Shown one piece after another: positions 6,674-15,843 of a stretch of DNA of 64,000 nt. Source of the stretch: an uncultured Polaribacter sp. (GTDB taxonomy: Bacteria; Bacteroidota; Bacteroidia; Flavobacteriales; Flavobacteriaceae); contig NZ_CANNFH010000001.1 of NCBI RefSeq assembly GCF_947503875.1, forward strand, positions 372,001-436,000, read 5' to 3'. Below the pieces are notes generated by a model that did no database searches, was not told the DNA's origin, and saw only the letters and a list, made by a program, of their open reading frames with translations. How positions within the stretch are numbered: the stretch's first letter is position 1; each line of letters starts with the position of its first letter. A program made the translations under genes and the position numbers.

Positions 6674-8866
6674 ATGACAATTTCTATATGGAGATATAGC
6701 CATTTAACACTGGCTATATCTTCTGCATTATTTATTATAATTGCTTCTCTTACGGGAATAATTTTAGCTTTTGAACCAATTTCAAATCAGTTAAAATCCA
6801 ACACGTTTAATTTAGAGGAAGTTACAATTGCGCAAACTTTAGTCCCGTTAAAAGAAAAGTATGAAGAGGTAATTAAGGTAGAAATAGATGCCAATAAGAA
6901 CGTTATTGCAGATGTTATTACTAAAGATGGCAATAGTGAACAGTTTTATATAAACCCTTTTACAGGCAAAAAAGTTGGCGATATACTAACTAAAAAGCCA
7001 ATTTTTGAATTTGCTACAAATTTACACCGTTCTTTATTTTTGAAGTCTACAGGACGTTTTTTGGTAGGTTTCTTCTCGTTATTACTTTTTCTTATTACCA
7101 TTACAGGCACTACTTTAATAGCAAAAAGGCAAGGTGGTTTTACTAAGATTTTTTCTAAAATTGTAAAAGAAAATTTTAATCAATACTATCATATCGTTTT
7201 AGGTAGGTGGTTTTTAATTCCAATTATAATTATAACCTTAACAGGCGTTTACCTTTCTTTAGAACGCTTTGCTGTTTTGCCAAAAGAGCAGGCGAAACAT
7301 CAAAAAATAAATTCATCAGAAAAAAAGGAGAAAAAGCCTATTACAGATTTTGTTATTTTTAAAAACACTACGCTTCATCAAATTAATTATATCGAATTTC
7401 CTTTTTCTACAGATGAAGAAGATTATTTTTTTGTAAAATTTGATGATAAAGAAATTGCAATAAACCAACATACAGGGCAGTTGGTAAGTGAGAAAAAAAT
7501 GGGTTTGCTTAGTCTATTTTCTAGCTACAGTTTTAGTTTGCATACTGGGCAAGGCAATATAATTTGGTCTCTTGTATTATTAATTTCTTGCTTGGCAATT
7601 TTATTTTTTATCTACTCTGGGTTTTATATGACTTTAAAACGAAGAAAAAATACAGATCATTTTAAAAATCTGTTTACAAAAGATGAAGCTGAATTTATAG
7701 TGTTAGTAGGTTCAGAAACAGGCAGTACAAATCAATTTGCTATAGCTTTTACACGGGCATTATTAAAGATAAATAAAAAGGTTTTTATGGCAGATTTAAA
7801 TAGTTATTCAACTTATAAAAAAGCTACAAGTCTTCTTGTTTTTACGGCTACTTATGGTGATGGAGTTGCGCCTGCTAATGCAAATAAATTCATTAAAAAA
7901 CTACAAGAAATTAAACCCGTAAATCCGCTTAAATTTGCAGTTGTTGGTTTTGGTTCTACCAATTATCCTGAATTTTGCAAGTTTGCAATATTGGTACAAG
8001 CTAATTTACAATTGGTAACTCAATTTATAGCAATGTTGCCTTTGTATAAAATAAATAATCAATCTTATGCTGAATTTAATGCTTGGGTTTTAAAATGGAG
8101 CGCAATTTATAAGTTGGCGTTAGAAGTGCCGGAAAAAAATACAACAATTACAACCGAAAAGAAAGTTGTGTTTAAAGTAATTAGTAAATCAAAAATAAAT
8201 GAAGATGATACTTTTTTAATGGAGCTAAAACCAACAGAAAAGGTAAAGTTTTCTTCTGGAGATTTACTTGGTTTAGTGCCACAAAATGAAACTAATAAGC
8301 GTTTTTATTCCATAGCAAAAGTAAATAAACATATTTTATTGAGTATTAAAAAACATCAATTTGGTGTTTGTTCAAGCTATTTAAGTAGCTTAAATAAAGG
8401 AGATGAGGTTTTGGCGGCAGTTCAAGTTAATAAAGAATTTCATTTTCCCAAAAAAGCAAAAGAGGTTATTTTAATTGCAAACGGCACAGGAATAGCTCCT
8501 TTTTTAGGCATGATTAATGAAAATAAGAAGACTAAAATTCATTTGTTTTGGGGAGGAAGAGCAAAAAAATCTTTTGAAATTTATAAAAATAGTATAGAAA
8601 CTGCTATTAAAAAAGAACAGTTAACTTCTTTATATTCTGCTTATTCTAGGGAAGAAGAAGCTACAGTTTATGTGCAAGATGTTTTAAAAACTCAAAAAAG
8701 TTTTATAATTAAAGCATTACAACAAAAGAGTAGTATTTTAATATGTGGCTCTTTAGCCATGCAAAAAGGGGTTTTTGAAGTTTTAAGAGAAATGATTAAA
8801 GAGAATCTAAATACCGATTTAGATAAATTTCTAGAGAATGGACAAATAAAAACAGATTGCTACTAA
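6674..8866 (+). CDS. PepSY-TM/flavodoxin/FNR fusion reductase
   Basis: A 730-residue membrane flavoprotein. The N-terminal PepSY-TM part has four membrane helices (about 12-34, 125-147, 178-197 and 292-316), with conserved His in 'NLHRSLF', 'QYYHIVLGRW' and 'SLHTGQGN' that could ligate haem. A flavodoxin domain starts near 335 ('VLVGSETGSTNQFA', 'TATYGDGVAPANA'). An FNR-type FAD/NAD(P) module runs from about 505 to the end, with 'RFYS' (FAD), 'NGTGIAPF' (nucleotide) and 'ICGSLAMQKGVFEVL'. The layout resembles bacterial sulfite-reductase-type flavoproteins that move electrons from NADPH across the membrane to ferric iron or haem. It is last in the operon with DUF6607, ankyrin and DUF2271 genes, which supports reduction of iron or haem taken up by hmuR-hmuY. 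Confidence 0.85.
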   Translation: MTISIWRYSHLTLAISSALFIIIASLTGIILAFEPISNQLKSNTFNLEEVTIAQTLVPLKEKYEEVIKVEIDANKNVIADVITKDGNSEQFYINPFTGKKVGDILTKKPIFEFATNLHRSLFLKSTGRFLVGFFSLLLFLITITGTTLIAKRQGGFTKIFSKIVKENFNQYYHIVLGRWFLIPIIIITLTGVYLSLERFAVLPKEQAKHQKINSSEKKEKKPITDFVIFKNTTLHQINYIEFPFSTDEEDYFFVKFDDKEIAINQHTGQLVSEKKMGLLSLFSSYSFSLHTGQGNIIWSLVLLISCLAILFFIYSGFYMTLKRRKNTDHFKNLFTKDEAEFIVLVGSETGSTNQFAIAFTRALLKINKKVFMADLNSYSTYKKATSLLVFTATYGDGVAPANANKFIKKLQEIKPVNPLKFAVVGFGSTNYPEFCKFAILVQANLQLVTQFIAMLPLYKINNQSYAEFNAWVLKWSAIYKLALEVPEKNTTITTEKKVVFKVISKSKINEDDTFLMELKPTEKVKFSSGDLLGLVPQNETNKRFYSIAKVNKHILLSIKKHQFGVCSSYLSSLNKGDEVLAAVQVNKEFHFPKKAKEVILIANGTGIAPFLGMINENKKTKIHLFWGGRAKKSFEIYKNSIETAIKKEQLTSLYSAYSREEEATVYVQDVLKTQKSFIIKALQQKSSILICGSLAMQKGVFEVLREMIKENLNTDLDKFLENGQIKTDCY

Positions 8867-8905
8867 ATTTTACCTTTAAGTGTTTACAATCCTTAAAGGT
8901 AAAAT
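8867..8905. terminator. bidirectional terminator between convergent operons
   Basis: Perfect 14-bp arms at 8867-8880 and 8892-8905 around an 11-base loop. It starts directly after the reductase stop codon. The opposing AAA-ATPase gene ends at 8948, so it could serve both strands. Confidence 0.7.
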
Positions 8906-8947
8906 GAATAGCTAATTATTTGATTGAATGAAATGGAAAATAAAATT

Positions 8948-10411
8948 TTATAATCCACTCATAAAACTACCATAAGGATCTTTAAATTGAGTACCTTCTG
9001 TAAACCTTTGTTTGCTTAATTTTTTAAATTCAACCAAAGCCCATAATACAAATTCTTTCATAAAATAAGAATCGGTTTCATTAAGATTGGGTTGTTGTTC
9101 TTTTATAAATTTATCTAAAGGTGTAATTTTATCCAATTCTGCTTTATACTGCATTTCTGTATAATCATCTAATAACTCAAAATCTTCTTCTGCGTTAAAA
9201 AACCAAGATACAATTTCATCATAAGGTGTTTCTTCACCTTGCTTTTCTAATTTCTTTATTTCAGTAAAATATTGAGGAAATAAGGTGGTAATTGCTTTTT
9301 TAATTAATGTTTCTGCAACAACATGTGCACCTTCTTGCTCACCCTCGTAAACCAATTCTACTTTTCCTGTAATTGCAGGGATAATTCCATCAAAATCATT
9401 TAAGCGAATCATGGTTTCTGCATCGCCAGAAAGTAAAGCTCTGCGTTCTGCAGTACTTAATAGATTTTCAAAAGCAGTAATACTTAAACGTGCACTAACC
9501 CCACTTTTTGCATCAATATATTCGCTTTCTCTAGCCTCAAAAACAACTTGTTCTAACAAATCTTTAGCCAATTCTGGCACTTTTATAAACTCTTTTTGTG
9601 CACTTGCTTTACTAGTTTCTTGTTGGGTAATAATTTTGGCAGTTTCTATATTTTCAGGATAATGCGTTAAAATTTGCGAACCAATTCTGTCTTTTAAAGG
9701 GGTTACAATACTACCTCTGTTGGTATAATCTTCTGGATTTGCAGTAAACACAAATTGCATATCTAAAGGCAGGCGTAATTTAAAGCCTCTAATTTGAATA
9801 TCGCCTTCTTGCAGAATATTAAATAACGCAACCTGTATTCTCGCTTGTAAATCTGGCAATTCGTTAATTACAAAAATACAGCGGTTTGCTCTTGGAATCA
9901 TTCCATAGTGAATAACACGATCATCTGCATAAGATAATTTTAAATTTGCGGCTTTTATGGGATCTACATCACCAATAATATCTGCTACAGTAACATCTGG
10001 TGTGGCTAATTTTTCTGCAAAACGGTCATCTCTGTGTAACCAACTAATTGGTGTTTCATCTCCTTTTTCTGCAATTAATTCTGTTGCAAATCTAGAAATT
10101 GGGTGTAATGGATCGTCATTAATTTCTGAACCTTTTACAACAGGAATGTACTCATCTAAAAGTGTAACCATTAATCTGGCCAAACGTGTTTTTGCTTGGC
10201 CACGTAAACCTAATAAGTTAATATTATGTTTACTTAAAATGGCTCTTTCTAATTCAGGAATTACGGTGTTTTCATAACCATGAACTCCTTTAAAGACAGT
10301 TTCTTTACTCATCATTTTACTGATTAAGTTTTCACGCAATTCGTCTTTAATAGATTTTGAGATATAACCTGCCTTTTTTAATTCTCCTAACGTTTTAATG
10401 TTTTCTATCAT
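8948..10411 (-). CDS. AAA+ ATPase of the magnesium chelatase/MoxR type
   Basis: A 487-residue AAA+ protein with Walker A 'GLRGQAKTR' (about 66-74), a Walker-B-like 'CIFVINELPDL' (about 175-185, with Asn in place of the usual Asp before Glu), 'FTANPEDYTNRG' (sensor region) and a 'PLKDRIGSQ' arginine-finger area. The C-terminal half is helical and acidic. Relatives are annotated as magnesium chelatase or sigma-54-interacting, but no porphyrin pathway genes are near. The companion VWA protein at 10757-11881 lies upstream on the same strand, the standard MoxR-VWA pair in which the ATPase remodels a metal-bound or assembling client. A 345-bp repeat-filled spacer separates the two. The client is unknown. 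Confidence 0.8.
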   Translation of the reverse strand: MIENIKTLGELKKAGYISKSIKDELRENLISKMMSKETVFKGVHGYENTVIPELERAILSKHNINLLGLRGQAKTRLARLMVTLLDEYIPVVKGSEINDDPLHPISRFATELIAEKGDETPISWLHRDDRFAEKLATPDVTVADIIGDVDPIKAANLKLSYADDRVIHYGMIPRANRCIFVINELPDLQARIQVALFNILQEGDIQIRGFKLRLPLDMQFVFTANPEDYTNRGSIVTPLKDRIGSQILTHYPENIETAKIITQQETSKASAQKEFIKVPELAKDLLEQVVFEARESEYIDAKSGVSARLSITAFENLLSTAERRALLSGDAETMIRLNDFDGIIPAITGKVELVYEGEQEGAHVVAETLIKKAITTLFPQYFTEIKKLEKQGEETPYDEIVSWFFNAEEDFELLDDYTEMQYKAELDKITPLDKFIKEQQPNLNETDSYFMKEFVLWALVEFKKLSKQRFTEGTQFKDPYGSFMSGL

Positions 10412-10756
10412 TTTTTCCTGTCCTTAGTCCTTTCCATTTCGACTGCGCTCAATACAGGCTTAGAAAGGAAACTGTTGTGTTTATTTGTATGTTCTTTTTT
10501 TTAATACTTCATTAGCAAACTTGCTCAGTTCTTCCCTTTGGGAAGATGCTCTAAAGGGCAGATGGGATTTAATCCTATCCCTAACCCTTTCCGAAGGAAA
10601 GGGAACTGTTATGTTTATCTTTATGAAATATTTTCATTTTAAATATTAGGTTAAGATTTTTTCCAAACTTGCTCAACTCTTCCCTTTGGGAAGATGCCCT
10701 TTAGGGCAGATGGGAACTAACTAAAACCCTTCTCTTTGGGAAGGTTGGATGGGATT
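10412..10756. repeat. tandem cluster of hairpin repeats between the ATPase and VWA genes
   Basis: This 345-bp spacer has no gene. It holds two imperfect direct repeats offset by about 134-148 bp: 'GGAAACTGTTGTGTTTAT' at 10467 against 'GGGAACTGTTATGTTTAT' at 10601, and 'CAAACTTGCTCA' at 10516 against 10664. Each is followed by 'CTTCCCTTTGGGAAGATG' and 'GGGCAGATGGGA' blocks. Every unit carries short perfect hairpins: CTTCCC/GGGAAG, GCCCT/AGGGC and CCCTTTCC/GGAAAGGG. The left part (10431-10456) contains 'TTTCGACTGCGCTCAAT', a block I recall as widely dispersed in flavobacterial intergenic regions. Both flanking genes read leftward, so the repeats would be transcribed. Confidence 0.8.
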
Positions 10757-11881
10757 TTACCCCTTAATTCTCTTCTTTCTATTTGTTTCATAATCTTCAA
10801 AAATCATTTCACCTAAACCCTTTAAGCCTGTGTAAAATGCTTTTCCTTGGTTTGCTTGTGTAAAAGCTCTTACAAATTGCATTAAATATGGGTCTTGTGC
10901 AATCATAAAAGTAGTAATGGGTATATGCAACTTTCTGGCTTGTTGCGCCATTGCATAACACTTATTTACAATGTGTTTGTCTAAACCATTACTGTTTTTG
11001 TAATATTGTCCATCTGGCAAACGCAAACAACTTGGTTTACCATCTGTAATCATAAAAATTTGTTTGTTGGTATTTCTTTTTCTACGCAGTAGATCCATAG
11101 CTAAATTTAAACCAGCCACTGTATTTGTATGGTAAGGACCAACTTGTAAATAAGGCAAATCTTTAATTTTAATAGACCAAGCATCATTACCAAAAACAAT
11201 AATATCTAAGGTGTCTTTTGGGTAACGTGTTGTAATTAATTCTGCCAAAGCCATAGCTACTTTTTTGGCAGGTGTAATTCTATCTTCACCATACAAAATC
11301 ATAGAATGACTAATATCAATCATTAAAACGGTACTCATTTGGCTTTTGTGAAGTGTTTCTTCAACCACCAAATCGTTTTCAGTTAAATTAAAATTATCAA
11401 TTCCATTATTAATTTGTGCGTTTCTTATGCTTTCTGTTACAGAAACTTTGTCTAATGCATCACCAAATTGATAAGCTCTAAAATCTCCAGTATGTTCATC
11501 ACCAATACCAGGAGATTTACTCTTATGGTTTCCAGCGCCACTTCTTTTAATCTTACCAAAAATTGCGTTTAATGCCTGTTGACGAATAGCACGTTCTGTT
11601 TTAGGAGTAATTTTTGTACCTCCAGTTCCATCTCCTTTAATCTCTTCTTTTATATAACCTTTCTTTTTTAAGTCTTCAATAAAATCGTCAATGGTATAAT
11701 TTTCGTCGGTTAAACTATATTCTTTGTCCAAAGAACGCAACCAATCTATGGCTTCATCAAAATCGCCAGAAGTGTGCGTAATTAGTTCCTTAAAAATTTC
11801 GAAAAGTTTTTCAAAAGGGGAAACATTTGCGGCTTCATAGGTTTTAAAAACAAACCCTTTTCTATTGCTTTTATTTTTCAT
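10757..11881 (-). CDS. VWA-domain protein, partner of the MoxR-type ATPase
   Basis: A 374-residue protein whose C-terminal two-thirds is a von Willebrand A domain with an intact metal-ion-dependent adhesion site: 'MIDISHSMILYG' (DxSxS, about 186-192), a Thr in 'HTNTVAGLN' and 'MITDGKPSC'. The N-terminal 130 residues are helical and charged. No signal peptide is seen, so it acts in the cytoplasm. MoxR ATPases with VWA proteins form chaperone-like pairs; here the VWA gene is upstream of the ATPase at 8948-10411, with a transcribed repeat cluster between. The target complex cannot be read from the sequence. Confidence 0.85.
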   Translation of the reverse strand: MKNKSNRKGFVFKTYEAANVSPFEKLFEIFKELITHTSGDFDEAIDWLRSLDKEYSLTDENYTIDDFIEDLKKKGYIKEEIKGDGTGGTKITPKTERAIRQQALNAIFGKIKRSGAGNHKSKSPGIGDEHTGDFRAYQFGDALDKVSVTESIRNAQINNGIDNFNLTENDLVVEETLHKSQMSTVLMIDISHSMILYGEDRITPAKKVAMALAELITTRYPKDTLDIIVFGNDAWSIKIKDLPYLQVGPYHTNTVAGLNLAMDLLRRKRNTNKQIFMITDGKPSCLRLPDGQYYKNSNGLDKHIVNKCYAMAQQARKLHIPITTFMIAQDPYLMQFVRAFTQANQGKAFYTGLKGLGEMIFEDYETNRKKRIKG

Positions 11882-12092
11882 CAGTATAAAAATACGGCTT
11901 TATTAAGTACGTTAGAAAACATTAACATAGCTTTAATATTTCTTAAGATTATGAAATTTTATTTCTCCTGATTTGTACTTTCTTAAATAATTAAGTTGAA
12001 TTTATTGAAGAGCATAATTTTATTATTTAATTAACAAGAAGTAAAATCAGTATAATTAATTTGGTAAATTATTTAACCAGACAAAATTCATT

Positions 12093-14717
12093 ATGAAATC
12101 AAAGCCATTTAATTCAGTAAAAATAATAGGAATATTATTTCTAACATTTTCTTTTTTAGGAGTTCAAGAGACAAGCGCACAATTTTGGAAAAAGAAAAAA
12201 GAAGCAGTTAAAAAGACAGCAGTAAAAAAACCAACGTCTAAAAAGAAAGGGAAATCTATAAAAGATTTAACAAAAAGTAGTAAAAAAATTACGGGTTTAT
12301 TTACCATTTATCAAGATACAGTAACAGGAGCAACAAAACTGCTAATTAAAAAAGAACAACTAAATAAAGATTTTATTTATTTTTCTCAGATTGCAGATGG
12401 TGTTACAGAGGCAGGTCAATTTAGAGGTTCTTACAATGGTTCTTCTGTTTTTCATTTGAAAAAATACTTTAACCGTTTAGAGTTTGTGGCTCCAAATACG
12501 GCCTTTTATTTCGATGAAAATAATCCAATTTCTAAATCATCAAAGGCAAACATTAGTGACGCTGTAATTGCTGCAGGTAAAATTTTAGCAGAAGATGAAA
12601 AAACAGGAGAATTTTTGATTGCGGCAGACGGTTTATTTTTATCAGAAACCTTTACAAGAGTAAAAAGTCCTAGATTTCCAGGGCAATCACCATTTAGTTT
12701 TTCTTTAGGAAGACTAGATAAAAGTAAATCTAAAATTGAAGAAATTAAGAATTACCCAGAAAACACCAATGTTAAAACAGAATATGTGTATAGCAATCCT
12801 TCTGTAGTAAATGGTGGAGGAAAAGCAGTTACAGATGGCAGAAATGTTTCTATAAAAGTGTTTCACACCTTTATGAATATGCCAGAAGATGATTATGAAA
12901 CGCGTTTGGATGATGCTAGAGTTGGTTACTTTACAACAGAAACTAATGATATGACTTCTACAGATGTTGTAAATTATAGAGATTTTATTCACCGTTGGAA
13001 ATTGGTGAAGAAAAACCCAAATGCAGTAATTTCTGAACCTGTGAAACCCATAACCTGGTGGATAGAAAACTCAACGCCTTTAGAGTTTAGAGAAACCATA
13101 AAAGAAGGTGTTTTAGCTTGGAATGAAGCTTTTGAAAAAGCTGGTTTTAAAAATGCAATGGAGGTAAAAGTACAATCAGATACTGCAACTTGGGATGCTG
13201 GAGATGTACGTTATAATGTGTTAAGATGGACATCTTCTCCAAACCCACCTTTTGGTGGTTATGGACCAAGTTTTGTAAACCCAAGAACTGGAGAAATTTT
13301 AGGATCTGACATTATGTTAGAATATGTACATTTTACAAATAGAGTGTATTATGATAGAATTTTTAATAATGCAGCTGCGTTAAGCTTAAACATTTTAACA
13401 GAAGAAGAGGAGAAAGCGAACTTTTTTAAAAATAAGAACAATCATTTGTATTGTTCTAAAGGGCATTTAATGCATGAAAATACGTTATTTGGTCAAGCAG
13501 TATTGGCTGCTGCAGGTGCATCAGATTTAGAAATGGAAGGCATGAAAAAAGAAGGTATGAAATCTTTAATAATGCATGAAGTAGGGCATACTTTAGGGTT
13601 GAATCATAATATGAAGGCCAGTCAGTTATTTTCTCCAGAGCAATTAGCAGATGCTAATTTTATTAAAGGAAAAGCGTTAACAGGTTCTGTAATGGATTAT
13701 GCAGGAATTAATTTAACAACAGATAGAAGCAAGCAAGGCCAATATTATGACATGGCTGTTGGTCCTTATGATATTTGGGCAATTCAATTTGGCTACACAC
13801 CTTTTAAAAACGATGCAGAAAAGAACACATTATTAGAAAGGTCTACAGAGCCACAATTAATTTTTGGTAATGATGCAGATGATATGCGTGCTCCTGGTAA
13901 AGCAATTGATCCAAGAGTTATGATTGGAGATTTGTCTAATGACCAAATTAGATATTCTGTAGATAGAATAGAGTTGGTAAATAAAATGATGAAAGATGTG
14001 AAACTTCGTTTTGCAAATAAAGGAGAGTCTTATGAGCAATTAAGGCAAGCTTATTATATTTTAAGCGGTCAAGCAGCAACGGCTGCAGGTGTTATTTCTA
14101 GATTTATTGGTGGTGTTTATGTAGATAGAGCTCAGCCAAATCAAAAAGGTGCAACACAACCTTATACACCTGTAAGTTTACAAGATCAAAAAAGAGCAAT
14201 GAATGCCTTAAAAAAATATGTTTTTGCGCCAGATGCTTTTACAGCTCCAAAAGATTTGTATAATTATTTGGCAAGACAAAGAAGAGGTTACAATTTCTTT
14301 GGTGGTCCAGAAGATCCTAAAATTCACGAACAAGTTTTAAGTTATCAAACTAGAGTTTTGGCGCATATTATGCATCCAAATACCTTACAGAGAATTACAA
14401 ATTCTGAATTATATGGGAATGAATACAAATTGTCTACTTACATGACAGATTTAAACAACGCTATGTTTAAACAAGATATTTATGGCAGTGTAAATTCATT
14501 CAGACAAAATTTACAAGCTGCCTATACCAAAGGTTTAATTAGCGTTATTTCTGGCAGAACAAGTAGTAGATATTCTGTAGCTGCAAAATCTATGGCTATT
14601 TATAATTTAAATACTATTAAAACTTGGGTGAGTAATAATAGAGGTAATGTTGCTACAAAAGCACATAAAACTCACTTAAAAACACTAATTACAAATACGT
14701 TAAAAGAGGTGAAATAA
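12093..14717 (+). CDS. secreted zinc metalloprotease (DUF5117/DUF5118 type)
   Basis: An 874-residue protein with a signal peptide (about 1-30, ending 'QETSAQ') and then a very Lys-rich linker (31-60). The catalytic region shows the full metzincin zinc motif 'HEVGHTLGLNH' (about 493-503) and a Met-turn 'SVMDYAGIN' about 40 residues later. The N-terminal part ('FLIAADGLFLSETFTRVKS') fits the DUF5118/DUF5117 arrangement of Bacteroidota zinc-dependent metalloproteases. It is monocistronic, with its own terminator at 14744-14773. No T9SS sorting domain is present, so it is probably periplasmic. The substrate is unknown. Key residues are all present, so it should be active. Confidence 0.9.
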   Translation: MKSKPFNSVKIIGILFLTFSFLGVQETSAQFWKKKKEAVKKTAVKKPTSKKKGKSIKDLTKSSKKITGLFTIYQDTVTGATKLLIKKEQLNKDFIYFSQIADGVTEAGQFRGSYNGSSVFHLKKYFNRLEFVAPNTAFYFDENNPISKSSKANISDAVIAAGKILAEDEKTGEFLIAADGLFLSETFTRVKSPRFPGQSPFSFSLGRLDKSKSKIEEIKNYPENTNVKTEYVYSNPSVVNGGGKAVTDGRNVSIKVFHTFMNMPEDDYETRLDDARVGYFTTETNDMTSTDVVNYRDFIHRWKLVKKNPNAVISEPVKPITWWIENSTPLEFRETIKEGVLAWNEAFEKAGFKNAMEVKVQSDTATWDAGDVRYNVLRWTSSPNPPFGGYGPSFVNPRTGEILGSDIMLEYVHFTNRVYYDRIFNNAAALSLNILTEEEEKANFFKNKNNHLYCSKGHLMHENTLFGQAVLAAAGASDLEMEGMKKEGMKSLIMHEVGHTLGLNHNMKASQLFSPEQLADANFIKGKALTGSVMDYAGINLTTDRSKQGQYYDMAVGPYDIWAIQFGYTPFKNDAEKNTLLERSTEPQLIFGNDADDMRAPGKAIDPRVMIGDLSNDQIRYSVDRIELVNKMMKDVKLRFANKGESYEQLRQAYYILSGQAATAAGVISRFIGGVYVDRAQPNQKGATQPYTPVSLQDQKRAMNALKKYVFAPDAFTAPKDLYNYLARQRRGYNFFGGPEDPKIHEQVLSYQTRVLAHIMHPNTLQRITNSELYGNEYKLSTYMTDLNNAMFKQDIYGSVNSFRQNLQAAYTKGLISVISGRTSSRYSVAAKSMAIYNLNTIKTWVSNNRGNVATKAHKTHLKTLITNTLKEVK

Positions 14718-14743
14718 ATAATTATCTTAACTTATTTTTAAGT

Positions 14744-14773
14744 AAAACCGTAATCTGTTAAGATTACGGTTTT
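14744..14773 (+). terminator. terminator of the metalloprotease gene
   Basis: Perfect 13-bp arms (14744-14756 and 14761-14773) with a GTTA loop, followed by a T-run. The T-run merges into the -7 box of the next gene at 14775. Confidence 0.9.
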
Positions 14774-14774
14774 T

Positions 14775-14782
14775 TATCTTTA
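14775..14782 (+). promoter_or_regulatory. -7 box giving a predicted leaderless start
   Basis: TATCTTTA is a one-mismatch variant of TAnnTTTG. It ends four bases before the ATG at 14787 and overlaps the T-tract of the preceding terminator, so one gene stops and the next starts within about 15 bases. Confidence 0.5.
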
Positions 14783-14786
14783 CACT

Positions 14787-15659
14787 ATGGCTAAAATACT
14801 AATTACAGGAGGTACAGGTTTAGTTGGTACCCGTTTAACAGCGTTACTTTTAGAGAAAAATCACGAAGTAAGAATTCTTACAAGAAACCCAAATGCAAAA
14901 AACGAGTTTCACTGGGATTATTCTAAAAGTTATGTTGATGAAAAAGCACTTGAAAATATAGATTATATTATTCATTTAGCGGGTGCAGGAATTGCAGATA
15001 AACGCTGGACAGCAGATCGTAAAAAAGTAATAATAGACAGTAGAGTGGCAACTGCAAATTTATTGTTTGATAAAATTAAAGAACATAATATTGCTTTAAA
15101 AGGATTTATTTCTGCTTCTGGAAGTAATTTTTATGGAGCAAAAACTACGGATACTATTTATACAGAAGAACACAATGCTGGCGAAGATTTTTTAGGAGAT
15201 GTTTGTGTAAAATGGGAAGCTGCCGCAAATCAGTTTTCTAAATTAGAGATACCTGTAACCATTTTAAGAACAGGTATTGTGTTGTCTCAAAAAGGTGGCG
15301 CATTAGAAAAAATGAAAACCCCAATAGTTTCCCCTTTAGGTTCTGGTAATCAATATTTATCTTGGATTCATATTGACGATTTGTGCGGTATTTATGTAAA
15401 AGCAGTAGAAGAGGAGTTTAATGGCACATATAATACAGTTGCTCCTGAATTTCATACAAGTAAAACTTTTTCTAAGATATTGGCAAACGTAATTAAAAGA
15501 CCTTTTTTACCAATTGCTGTGCCTGGTTTTTTATTAAAATTAGTTTTTGGAGAGTTGGCTGTAATTTTATTAGAAGGTAGCAAATTGTCTTCTAAAAAAA
15601 TAGAAAAGACATATACTTTTAATTATCCAACATTAAAAGAAGCTTTAAAAAGTTTATAA
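14787..15659 (+). CDS. TIGR01777-family NAD-dependent epimerase
   Basis: A 290-residue SDR-type protein with an N-terminal Rossmann motif 'LITGGTGLVGTRL' (residues 4-16), 'DYIIHLAGAGIADKRW' and 'SASGSNFYG' near the catalytic region. This matches the TIGR01777 (YfcH/SDR39U1) family, whose substrate is not firmly known. The C-terminal DUF1731-like segment is present ('PFLPIAVPGFLLKLVFGE'). It is flanked by strong terminators on both sides, so it is a single-gene unit with an apparently leaderless start. Length is typical for the family. Confidence 0.88.
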   Translation: MAKILITGGTGLVGTRLTALLLEKNHEVRILTRNPNAKNEFHWDYSKSYVDEKALENIDYIIHLAGAGIADKRWTADRKKVIIDSRVATANLLFDKIKEHNIALKGFISASGSNFYGAKTTDTIYTEEHNAGEDFLGDVCVKWEAAANQFSKLEIPVTILRTGIVLSQKGGALEKMKTPIVSPLGSGNQYLSWIHIDDLCGIYVKAVEEEFNGTYNTVAPEFHTSKTFSKILANVIKRPFLPIAVPGFLLKLVFGELAVILLEGSKLSSKKIEKTYTFNYPTLKEALKSL

Positions 15660-15661
15660 GA

Positions 15662-15691
15662 AAAAGACGAATCACTTAAGATTCGTCTTTT
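15662..15691. terminator. terminator after the epimerase gene
   Basis: Perfect 12-bp arms at 15662-15673 and 15680-15691 around ACTTAA, rich in A on the left and T on the right, so it may work in both directions. The opposing small gene ends at 15844. Confidence 0.85.
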
Positions 15692-15843
15692 ACACTTACA
15701 TTTTAAAGCATCTGGGGATTTTTACTTTAAAAACTGTAAGATATTTTAATATAGGGTAAAACATTATCTTTTTCTCATGTTTTTAGCCTTATACTATTTG
15801 TTTTAACAATTCTACTAAAAAAAAGTTAGCGTCATAGTTAATT

